DNA from: Acidobacteriota bacterium
GTDB taxonomy: Bacteria > Actinomycetota > Acidimicrobiia > Acidimicrobiales > Microtrichaceae
Direction of reading: 5' to 3'
DNA: 64,000 bases
Assembly: GCA_003577145.1 (NCBI GenBank)
Contig: QEUP01000013.1
Coordinates: forward strand, 172,837-236,836
Shown: one piece after another, positions 21,579-28,977 of the stretch
Numbering within the stretch: position 1 is the stretch's first letter
How the letters are laid out: every line of letters begins with the position of its first letter
The notes under the pieces: generated by a model
The model's input: only the letters and a program-made list of their open reading frames with translations
What the model was told of the DNA's origin: nothing
Databases searched by the model: none
Position numbers and translations under genes: made by a program

Positions 21579-22024
21579 GTGTCGAGAATCGCGGCTACGG
21601 CCTCAACCGCCAACCGGTAGCCCTCCCGGCCAAAGCCGGCAATCGTGCCGGTGGCAACAGGGCTGACCACCGAAGTCCGCCTCCATTGCTCCCGCCCTGC
21701 CGGGTTCGACAAGTGCACCTCGACAACGGGCCCGTCGAAGGCTGCAAGCGCATCGTGGATCGCCCAGGAGTAGTGGGTGAAGGCAGCCGGATTGATGATG
21801 ATCGCCCCGTAGGAGCCGCGAGCCTCGTGGATCGCTTCGACCAGGACGTGCTCGGCGTTGCTCTGGAGGTGGTCAAGTGTCAGTCCCCTGCCCGCAGCTG
21901 CCAGTCGAGCGGCGCTGACGTGTTCCTCCAGGGTCTGCTGCCCGTACACCTCCGGTTCCCTCTCACCGAGGATGTCGAGGTTGGGGCCGGACAGCAGCAG
22001 AACTGACTTGGGCGATCTCAACAT
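21575..22024 (-). CDS. aroQ: 3-dehydroquinate dehydratase, type II
   Basis: 149 residues, the size of the dodecameric type II enzyme of the shikimate pathway. Signatures are GPNLDILGEREPEVYG (about 13-28, with the catalytic Tyr and Arg), QSNAEHVLVEAIHEA, NPAAFTHYSWAI and EVHLSNP with the catalytic His. ATG 22024 has CAGGTGTC before it. It lies downstream of aroB across a 75-base gap. Confidence 0.95.
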   Translation of the reverse strand: MLRSPKSVLLLSGPNLDILGEREPEVYGQQTLEEHVSAARLAAAGRGLTLDHLQSNAEHVLVEAIHEARGSYGAIIINPAAFTHYSWAIHDALAAFDGPVVEVHLSNPAGREQWRRTSVVSPVATGTIAGFGREGYRLAVEAVAAILDT

Positions 22025-22099
22025 GACACCTGACGCTATCGGACTGAGGGCCCCCTCACGATGGGCGTCCAGGAGGCTGGCGTTGCCTCCGAGCCCTGA

Positions 22100-23107
22100 T
22101 CATTCCCTGACCGCCTCCAACGAGGCCTCGATCAACTCGCCTGGTACTCCGGTGACGGGCTCGACACCGTCGGGTCCGTCGAGCACGAAGGTGACACCCT
22201 CGAGCGCCTTCTTGTCCCGCGCCAGCAGAGCTGTCAGCTCATCATCGCCGAGGCCCGGCGGTAGCCGGGTGGGAAGACCGTAACCACTGACCACGCGACG
22301 GTGCTCGGCCACTTCGTCGGCATCGATGCGCCCGAGCCTGTACGCCAGCTCGGCAGCGAAGACCAGGCCTATGCCGACGGCCTCCCCGTGCAGGAGGTCA
22401 TAGGAGCCGGCCGTCTCGAGGGCATGGCCCAGCGTGTGCCCGTAGTTGAGCGCCACCCGGCGACCGATCTCGCGTTCGTCGGCAGCGACGACCGCTGCCT
22501 TGATCTCCACGCAACGGGCGACCTGTTCCTCTACTGTCAGATGGTCGAGGTCCCCACCACCGAGCCAGTGGTACTTGGCGAGCTCCCCGAGCCCACTCGC
22601 GTAGAGACGCGGTGGGAGGCTCTGCAGGGTCTCGGTATCGCAGATCACCAATGAGGGCTGCCAATAGGCGCCCACGAGGTTCTTGCCTTCCGGGAGGTTG
22701 ACGCCGGTCTTTCCGCCGATCGCCGCGTCGATCTGTGCCAGGAGCGTGGTGGCTACGTGCACCACCGGGATCCCGCGGTGGTACACCGCCGCAGCAAAGC
22801 CTCCCACGTCGGTCACCATCCCGCCGCCGACCGCCACGACGCAGTCAGCCCGCGACAGTCCCCAGCGGGAGAAGCCGCGACAGAGGCTCTCGATGGTGCT
22901 CAGCGTCTTGGCGCCCTCGCCCTCTCCGATGTGGAAGACGCGGTGCTCGACCCCTGGGTCGACCGCATAGCCAATTCCTGGTTGGGTCACCACGGCTGCC
23001 TTCCGCGCAGTCGGCAACAGCCGAGCGAGCTCGTGCCGGGCACCCTCACCGATCCAGACCTCGTAGGATCGCCCCGCCAGCGGGACCTCGAGCGTGATCA
23101 ACTTCAA
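22100..23107 (-). CDS. aroB: 3-dehydroquinate synthase
   Basis: 335 residues. It converts DAHP to 3-dehydroquinate using NAD and a divalent metal. Motifs are GGGMVTDVGGFAAAVYHRG (about 94-112), IGGKTGVNLPEGKNLVGA, and the metal-binding set with Glu in SGLGELAKY, His in NYGHTLGHALE and His in HGEAVGIG. The start is TTG 23107, which overlaps the aroK stop (TTGA). Two more TTG codons lie close by, so the start may shift by two codons. Confidence 0.95.
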   Translation of the reverse strand: MKLITLEVPLAGRSYEVWIGEGARHELARLLPTARKAAVVTQPGIGYAVDPGVEHRVFHIGEGEGAKTLSTIESLCRGFSRWGLSRADCVVAVGGGMVTDVGGFAAAVYHRGIPVVHVATTLLAQIDAAIGGKTGVNLPEGKNLVGAYWQPSLVICDTETLQSLPPRLYASGLGELAKYHWLGGGDLDHLTVEEQVARCVEIKAAVVAADEREIGRRVALNYGHTLGHALETAGSYDLLHGEAVGIGLVFAAELAYRLGRIDADEVAEHRRVVSGYGLPTRLPPGLGDDELTALLARDKKALEGVTFVLDGPDGVEPVTGVPGELIEASLEAVRE

Positions 23108-23634
23108 CCCGCGCCTTTGCCCTGGAGGTGCGACGTGATCTGCCTCACCACCTGGGATGGGTCGTTGCAGACAGCCGAGACCGTCAGGTCGGCGACCTCG
23201 CGGTAGAGGGGTTCTCTCTCCCGGGCCAAGCGACCCAGCGCGGCAGCGGCGTCGCCCGCGAGGAGGGGACGCGACTTGTCCTCACCGACGCGCTGGAGGA
23301 TCGCATCCAGATCGGCATCGAGCCAGATCGTCGTTCCCCTCTCCACCATGATGCGGCGGTTCTCCTCGCGTAGCACTACCCCGCCGCCCGTGGACACGAC
23401 CGCTGGTTCATCCCTCGCCAGCACCTCCGCGAGGACCCGCGCTTCGTGCTCACGGAACATCGCCTCACCGTAGCTGTCGAAGATGTCGACGATGGTCGCA
23501 CCGACCCGCTGCTCGATGAGCTCATCCAGGTCTGCGAACGACATCCCCAGTTCCGCGGCGAGCTCTCGGCCGATCGTGGACTTCCCGACACCCGAGAGTC
23601 CCACCAACACGATGTGCGGTCCCCGAGAACCCAT
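23104..23634 (-). CDS. aroK: Shikimate kinase
   Basis: 176 residues from ATG 23634; a GTG at 23661 would add nine unconserved residues and neither start has a clear ribosome-binding site. It phosphorylates shikimate. The P-loop GLSGVGKST, the DxD-type motif FADLDELIE, the shikimate-binding GGG in STGGGVVLRE and the lid Arg in KSRPLL are present. aroC, which usually precedes aroK in actinobacteria, is absent here. Confidence 0.93.
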   Translation of the reverse strand: MGSRGPHIVLVGLSGVGKSTIGRELAAELGMSFADLDELIEQRVGATIVDIFDSYGEAMFREHEARVLAEVLARDEPAVVSTGGGVVLREENRRIMVERGTTIWLDADLDAILQRVGEDKSRPLLAGDAAAALGRLAREREPLYREVADLTVSAVCNDPSQVVRQITSHLQGKGAG

Positions 23635-23702
23635 TTCGACAGATTGGCGTAAGCCGATCACGGTACGTTACCGGGGGCCTGCTCCTTCCTCCCACTGACT
23701 TC

Positions 23703-25127
23703 TCAAAGCCGCGCGACCAGGCTCAACACCGACGCCAACGCCGACCGTGTGGCCGGCAGGCTGTGCTTGCGGTACTCGAAGACGAGGGTCGCGTCATCTG
23801 TGACGATAACGAGCCCGCTGCTCGACGGGTCCACCCGCGCCCGTGTCCGCTCCTCCAACTCCTCGGCAGTCTCCACGACGAGGTCTCGCACCCGGGACCA
23901 GGCAACGTCGATGCAGAACTGGCTGTAGCCGACGGCCACGGCCCGGATGCCGGCAGGAGAGAAGACGACGAAGAGGCCTCTTCGCCGTTTCGGATGGGCG
24001 GGATCGCCTTCGAGGTAGGTCACGCCTTGAAGTGGCTGGGGCCACACGATCGCGGGGTCCTGCCATTTCGTCCCGCTCCCTGTGTGAGCGACGTCGTCTT
24101 CCTCGGACCCGGAGGGCGCACCTGCGGACGTCGGTGCCTGCTCGGGCGACCAACAGCCGGCCGCCGAGCCCAGGCCGGCGAGGCGTTCCACCCACTGCTC
24201 GGATCCCTCGTCGTCGCCCTCGCCCCTGTATCCGGGCGGCGGCACGATAGGCGCGACGGGGGCGTCAACCCACTCATCACCGCTTCCCGCACCCTCCTCG
24301 CCATGAGCGCTCCATCTCCAAGCGTCGCGAGGGGCGTCCGCCGAGGCGGCTTGCACGTCTTCGCCCGGGGGCCCGGCCGGCCCGGCTCCGAACTGTTGGC
24401 GCTCAGAGGTTCCTCCCCCGGATCCGTCCAACTCCGATCTCGGCCGGCTCTGCGACCGTGATCTGCGCCTGTCGTCCTTGAGCCACGACCGGGCTGCGGC
24501 TCGGGCTGCGGCTCCGCTGGTCTCGAAGCGACTCGAGTATGTCACCCCCTCCATCTGCGCATTCACGGGCGCGCTCGACGTCCCGGCTGCGCGCCGGGTC
24601 GTGGCATCCACTTCGCCCTCGCAGTTCCCCTCACCGGTCCCTGCGCCGTCGAGTCCACCGCCGTCCTCCAAGACACCTCGCTCGAAGGAGCGGTCCTCGA
24701 ATTCGCGCTGCTCGGCCTCCACGTCCACCCCCTGCAACGAACCCAGAACGGTCAGCAGGTCATGGATGAACGACGCGCCGGCTTCCAGTAGCAGCCGGAC
24801 TTCGCTGTCCAGGATGATGTCGACCCTCATGCAGACGCCGTCCACCTCGTCCCGGTCTTCGATCTCGACCACTGAATCCAGCGGGATCCACCTGCACCTG
24901 GGGAGTCCCGAGGTTTCCTGCCCCAGCCCCACGGCTTCGGCACCGAGCACGAACACCGTCTCCAGCAGCGCACCATCGCCCACACCCGCCATCCCCAGTC
25001 GCCCCATGGCCACGCAGAGGACGGGGGCATCATCGAGCCGTGAGCTCTCCAGACGGTCGACGGCCTGACGAACCCACGCCTCGGCTTCGGGGCAGTTCAC
25101 GTTCAATGCGTCGAGCAGTGTGCTCAT
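23703..25127 (-). CDS. Unknown protein with two similar beta-rich ends and a long disordered linker
   Basis: 474 residues from ATG 25127. I do not recognise a named family. The N-terminal part (to about 135) and the C-terminal part (about 370-474) share a plan: a VFVLGAEAVGLG or FVVFSPAGIRAVAV beta pair, a WIPLDSVVEIE or VAWSRVRDLVVE strand, then a final helix (FIHDLLTVLG or TRSALASVL). This resembles bacterial PH-like domains. Between them lie about 230 residues rich in Gly, Ser, Ala, Glu and Asp. No signal peptide or membrane segment is seen. It sits between aroK and a DUF4388 gene. Confidence 0.7.
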   Translation of the reverse strand: MSTLLDALNVNCPEAEAWVRQAVDRLESSRLDDAPVLCVAMGRLGMAGVGDGALLETVFVLGAEAVGLGQETSGLPRCRWIPLDSVVEIEDRDEVDGVCMRVDIILDSEVRLLLEAGASFIHDLLTVLGSLQGVDVEAEQREFEDRSFERGVLEDGGGLDGAGTGEGNCEGEVDATTRRAAGTSSAPVNAQMEGVTYSSRFETSGAAARAAARSWLKDDRRRSRSQSRPRSELDGSGGGTSERQQFGAGPAGPPGEDVQAASADAPRDAWRWSAHGEEGAGSGDEWVDAPVAPIVPPPGYRGEGDDEGSEQWVERLAGLGSAAGCWSPEQAPTSAGAPSGSEEDDVAHTGSGTKWQDPAIVWPQPLQGVTYLEGDPAHPKRRRGLFVVFSPAGIRAVAVGYSQFCIDVAWSRVRDLVVETAEELEERTRARVDPSSSGLVIVTDDATLVFEYRKHSLPATRSALASVLSLVARL

Positions 25128-25330
25128 ACCGGCGGGTAGTGCTACAGCTTCTGGTCCCAACTCCTGTATCTAACTACGGCTTCACTGAGCAGGGTTTGAA
25201 GGGATTTTCGCCCGGACGGTGAAAGGGTTCGTCCTACCTGTGGCGAGTCGCTCGCGCGGACGCGTCAACGGTCAGGTCAGGTAGCGGTTCGACGACGCCC
25301 CGAGCCGTCAGGAGGGGACGGGGCGCCAGG

Positions 25331-26458
25331 TCAGGGCTGAGAGGTCCCGAGGAACTTCAGCAGCAAGCCCTTGTTGATCGGCTCGTCGCTTTCATCGTCC
25401 GCCTCTGCCAGGGCGGCCTCTCGTTCTTCTTCACTCGTCGCCCGAGCTGCGGCAGCCACGGCCTTCGCAGCTTTGGGGCTCAGGTTGGCGAGTTGCCTCG
25501 CCACCTCGGCTGCATGCTCGTCGCCAGGCTCGTCGAGCCCCTGACCCTCCTGGTCTACTGCGGGCAGGAACCCGTCGTTCCCGAAGCCCGAGGCAACCAC
25601 CTCGCGCTCGGGTTTGAAGGCCGCCGTGTCGTATACGGGTGTACTGTCGAACTCGGGTTTGCCAGGCGACCAGGGCGCGGCGGGGATGCTGTCGGGGAAC
25701 TCGAAGCTCGCGTGCTCGTCTGCCTCGAGGTCCTCCAGCAGGCTGCTGCCTGAATCCTCCAGCTCCTCGACTGCTGACAGGCGTGCCGGCTCTATCGGTT
25801 CCTCCTCGACGACCTCGACCTGAACAAACTCCTCCTGCGGCGGTCCCAGTTCACGCGCAGGTGCCGCAGTTACCCGAGGGGCGTTACCGACGGTGACGAG
25901 CCCGCCCTCGACCATCTCCTTTACGACCCGGCACGCCGGCATCTCGTCCAGCTCGAGCGCTTCGCCCATCATGTGCACCGTGGTGCCGCCACCGACGGCA
26001 ACTATCGAGCGCCAACGGCTTGCGTCGACAACGATGTCGCTGCTCGGCAACTCCGCTACCAACTCCACCCAGGACTCCATCGAGGGCACGACCTTCTCTA
26101 TCTCGAGCCACTCCGAGAGCATCTTCTCCGCCTTCGCCAGCAGTGGATCGAGCTCACGACGCTCCCCCGCATCCGGAGGCGGGCTGTCGCTCTCGAAGAT
26201 GAACGACCCTTCGTGGTACCGGAGCAACTCGAACAGGACGTCAACGGGGTCTGCGTCGATCCGGACTCCACTGGCCTCCGAGGACACAACGCCACCATCC
26301 TCGGTCCAGATGCTCCCCGAGCCCCGCTCGCCGTTGACGATCAGGCGACCTGTCTTCCTCGTCGAGCCCAGCAGCCTGAGCACGTCCGGGAGCGCAAAGG
26401 TTTCAATCGTGCCCTGCAGAGCCACGCTGACCTCCAATTCACTGAGTCCTCCATCCAT
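25331..26458 (-). CDS. DUF4388 (PATAN-like) domain protein
   Basis: 375 residues from ATG 26458. An N-terminal DUF4388 domain is recognisable (VALQGTIETFALPDVLRLLGS at about 11, then GRLIVNGERGSGSIW, ending near FIFESD at about 92). A middle segment (about 105-200) resembles a winged helix. An acidic, probably disordered stretch follows, and the tail has an Ala-rich helix. DUF4388 occurs in regulatory and polarity proteins of several phyla; its role here is unknown. Cytoplasmic, no signal peptide. It lies between aroE and the unknown double-domain protein. Confidence 0.8.
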   Translation of the reverse strand: MDGGLSELEVSVALQGTIETFALPDVLRLLGSTRKTGRLIVNGERGSGSIWTEDGGVVSSEASGVRIDADPVDVLFELLRYHEGSFIFESDSPPPDAGERRELDPLLAKAEKMLSEWLEIEKVVPSMESWVELVAELPSSDIVVDASRWRSIVAVGGGTTVHMMGEALELDEMPACRVVKEMVEGGLVTVGNAPRVTAAPARELGPPQEEFVQVEVVEEEPIEPARLSAVEELEDSGSSLLEDLEADEHASFEFPDSIPAAPWSPGKPEFDSTPVYDTAAFKPEREVVASGFGNDGFLPAVDQEGQGLDEPGDEHAAEVARQLANLSPKAAKAVAAAARATSEEEREAALAEADDESDEPINKGLLLKFLGTSQP

Positions 26459-26479
26459 CGGCACGTACCTGAGGTGAAT

Positions 26480-27304
26480 TCAGTGTGCCTGTGGATTTTC
26501 CGGAGGTGAGATCCTCACCGCGGATCGCATGGCGGCCAGGGGCGCCGACTGACCGGTCCACAGCTCGAACTGCCGGGCCGCCTGGTACAAGAGCATGCTC
26601 AAACCGTTCATCACCCTCGCGCCCCGCGCCGCGGCGATCGCCAGCAGCGGCGTCTCCGGTGGCTGATAGACGAGATCCACCAACACCTGCCCCGGACCCA
26701 GGAGTTGCGGATCGAAGGGGTACTCCGCACCAGAGCCCACACCCATGCCCACGGGCGTGGCATTGACAACCAGGTCGGCGTGAGCGATGTCGCCATGTTT
26801 CCCGACCCGGCCGACGGCGCCGCCCAGTGCTGCCGCCTCCGTCGCCCTGGCAGGGGTCCGATTGACGACGATGACCTGGCCTGCACCGTGCCGGTGAAGC
26901 CCGTAGACGACGGCGCGGGCTGCGCCGCCGGCCCCCACGACGACGCAACGCAGGCCCTCTACTTCGAGTCCTTGCTCCTCCCGTAGCGCCCGGATGAAGC
27001 CGTAACCGTCGGTGTTGTCGCCGATCAGTCGACTGCCCCGCCGGTAGACGGTGTTGGCGGCACCCAGCGCGCTGGCTTCATCGGACACCTCGTCCAGACC
27101 CGCGAGTACCCCGGCTTTGTGTGGCATGGTCACCGACAAGCCGGCGATGTCGAGGATGCGCATGGCAGCGAGCGCATCGCAGGCTCGCCCGGCCGGAACC
27201 GCGAACGCGACGTAGACCCAGTCGATCCCGCCGGCGCTGAACGCAGCGTTGTGGATGACCGGCGAGAGCGAATGGCGCACCGGATCACCGATCACGCCCG
27301 CCAC
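26480..27304 (-). CDS. aroE: Shikimate dehydrogenase
   Basis: 274 residues from GTG 27304. It reduces 3-dehydroshikimate with NADPH. Motifs are GDPVRHSLSP (shikimate site), LSVTMPHKAGV with the catalytic Lys, GAANTVYRR, DNTDGYGF with the catalytic Asp, and GAGGAARAVVYGL for NADPH. GTG 27304 lacks a ribosome-binding site. A CTG at 27346 has GGAGG 7 bases upstream and overlaps the mltG stop (CTGA), so initiation there, adding 14 residues, is possible. Confidence 0.92.
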   Translation of the reverse strand: MAGVIGDPVRHSLSPVIHNAAFSAGGIDWVYVAFAVPAGRACDALAAMRILDIAGLSVTMPHKAGVLAGLDEVSDEASALGAANTVYRRGSRLIGDNTDGYGFIRALREEQGLEVEGLRCVVVGAGGAARAVVYGLHRHGAGQVIVVNRTPARATEAAALGGAVGRVGKHGDIAHADLVVNATPVGMGVGSGAEYPFDPQLLGPGQVLVDLVYQPPETPLLAIAAARGARVMNGLSMLLYQAARQFELWTGQSAPLAAMRSAVRISPPENPQAH

Positions 27305-27342
27305 TCGCGTGTCGCCGGTGATCAGGCGCGCGGAAGCCGAGC

Positions 27343-28542
27343 TCAGAGGAGCCCCTCCTCCTGGGACTTCTGCTTCTGCTCCTCGAACTCGGCTTCGGAG
27401 TCGGTGAAGAAGTGGTTCCCCTCTTCGTCGGCGAGCACGTAGTACATCCAGTTGCCGTCCGCCGGGTGGAGTGCTGCCTCGAGTGATGCTCGGCCGGGGA
27501 GCGAGATCGGGGTCGGCGGCAACCCGGTGTGCATCCTCGTGTTGTAAGGGGTATCTGTGTCCAGGTCGGACTGGGTCAGCTCTCCCGACGTGCGGTCGAG
27601 CCCGTACAGGACCGTTGCGTCGATGCCGAGGGCCCATCCGGCGTTCAAGCGGTTGTGAATCACCCGCGAGATCTTCGCTCGGTCTGTGTCGACCTTGGCT
27701 TCGCGCTCGATCATCGACGCAATGATGATCAACTCGTAGGCGCTTCGTCCGGTGATCTCCTCGGCGTCCTGGTATCCCAGTTCGTCGAGGACGTCCTCCA
27801 TGTGGGTCGCCATCGTCTGCAGGACCTCGGCAGCCGCGGCGTCGTCAGCGAACTCGTAGGTGTCGGGGAACAACAGGCCTTCCCAACTGGCGACGTGTTG
27901 CGGGAAGTAACTCGACTGGAGGGGCCCGAGCAGAAGCATCTGCATCAGGGACTCCTCGGTCACGCCTGCCAGAGCCTCGTCCAGTTCCTTCACCGCGTCC
28001 ACGACCCGTAGCCCCTCGGGCACCGTGACTGCGCTGAAGCCGGGCGGGATCGGACCTGCATCGAGGATCTCGATCACCTCACCCATGGCCATGTTCTCGT
28101 GGAAGTCGACGTAGGTACCTGCCTGCCAGTCCCCCGAGTTCTTCCACTGGGCGTAGTACCGAAAGACCGTGCTGTTGGCGATCACGCCTTCTTCTTCGAG
28201 GATGGCGGCGATGCTGTTGGTGGTGGATCCATCGGGGATCTCCAATTCGTCGATCGCCGCACCTTCCTGACCCGGGGGGTCGATCTGGCGAAGGACCCAG
28301 AAGCCGAGGGCACCCACGATGAGGGCAGCCAACACGACGATCGTGATGGCTACGGTGAACAGGCGACGGGCGGCGCTGGTTTCGCGCGGCAAGTCTACGT
28401 ACTCACCGTCGAGAAGCTCCTCTGGAGCTTCGCTTGCCTCCTCGACTGTCAGCGGCTCCTCGACGACGTCGAACGAGGAGCCCTCGTCTGGATCGACGGG
28501 GTGCTCCTCGGAGTCCTGATCGGATAACCGGCTGTCGCTCAC
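27343..28542 (-). CDS. mltG: Endolytic murein transglycosylase MltG
   Basis: 399 residues from GTG 28542 (GTGA overlap with ruvX). An acidic cytoplasmic N-terminus of about 55 residues precedes one membrane helix (LFTVAITIVVLAALIVGALGF region, about 61-82). Outside lies a LysM-like subdomain and the YceG domain with the catalytic Glu in ASMIEREAKV (about 290). It cleaves nascent glycan strands and so sets their length. An acidic tail ends the protein. Next to ruvX and aroE as in mycobacteria. Confidence 0.93.
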   Translation of the reverse strand: MSDSRLSDQDSEEHPVDPDEGSSFDVVEEPLTVEEASEAPEELLDGEYVDLPRETSAARRLFTVAITIVVLAALIVGALGFWVLRQIDPPGQEGAAIDELEIPDGSTTNSIAAILEEEGVIANSTVFRYYAQWKNSGDWQAGTYVDFHENMAMGEVIEILDAGPIPPGFSAVTVPEGLRVVDAVKELDEALAGVTEESLMQMLLLGPLQSSYFPQHVASWEGLLFPDTYEFADDAAAAEVLQTMATHMEDVLDELGYQDAEEITGRSAYELIIIASMIEREAKVDTDRAKISRVIHNRLNAGWALGIDATVLYGLDRTSGELTQSDLDTDTPYNTRMHTGLPPTPISLPGRASLEAALHPADGNWMYYVLADEEGNHFFTDSEAEFEEQKQKSQEEGLL

Positions 28543-28973
28543 GCTTCTTCTTCCTCGGCGGACCGGCAGTGATCGAGCCATGCTTGGAGCATCACTGCGG
28601 CGGCCACCTTGTCGACCACTCGTCGCCGTTCCTCCGCCTTCATCTGCAGCTCATTGAGGCAGCGGTCGGCGGACACCGTCGTCAACCGCTCATCGTAGGT
28701 CTCCACAGGTACCGGGAGGGTATCGCGCAACGCCGCGGCCTCGTCCAAAGCCGATCTCGCGGCACTACCTGTGGTCCCGTCCATGTTCAGCGGCAACCCT
28801 ACGACGACACGTTCCACCTCGAACTCATCGACGAGCTCGCCGATCCGCTGATGGACCGCATCTCTCCGGCGAGTCCGCTCGATCACCTCGACCGGCGTTG
28901 CAACTCGCCCTTCGGCGTCGGACAGCGCCACGCCGATGCGCCTGGTACCCAAGTCGAGACCCAAGGCCCGCAC
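28539..28973 (-). CDS. ruvX: Putative pre-16S rRNA nuclease / Holliday-junction resolvase-like RuvX (YqgF)
   Basis: 144 residues from GTG 28973, 4 bases after the alaS stop. The RNase H-like fold shows LGLDLGTRRIGVALSD (about 4-19, first catalytic Asp), VVVGLPLNMDGTTG (about 58-71), ETYDERLTT (catalytic Glu) and DKVAAAVMLQ (last Asp). YqgF processes the 5' end of 16S rRNA in E. coli. The open frame reaches back to 29075, but that part is the alaS shadow. Confidence 0.92.
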   Translation of the reverse strand: MRALGLDLGTRRIGVALSDAEGRVATPVEVIERTRRRDAVHQRIGELVDEFEVERVVVGLPLNMDGTTGSAARSALDEAAALRDTLPVPVETYDERLTTVSADRCLNELQMKAEERRRVVDKVAAAVMLQAWLDHCRSAEEEEA

Positions 28974-28977
28974 GGAC

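Noticed and set aside
25296..25325. Terminator after the DUF4388 gene
   Set aside because: CGCCCCG and CGGGGCG can pair, but the loop is 16 bases and no T-run follows; support is too weak for a feature.
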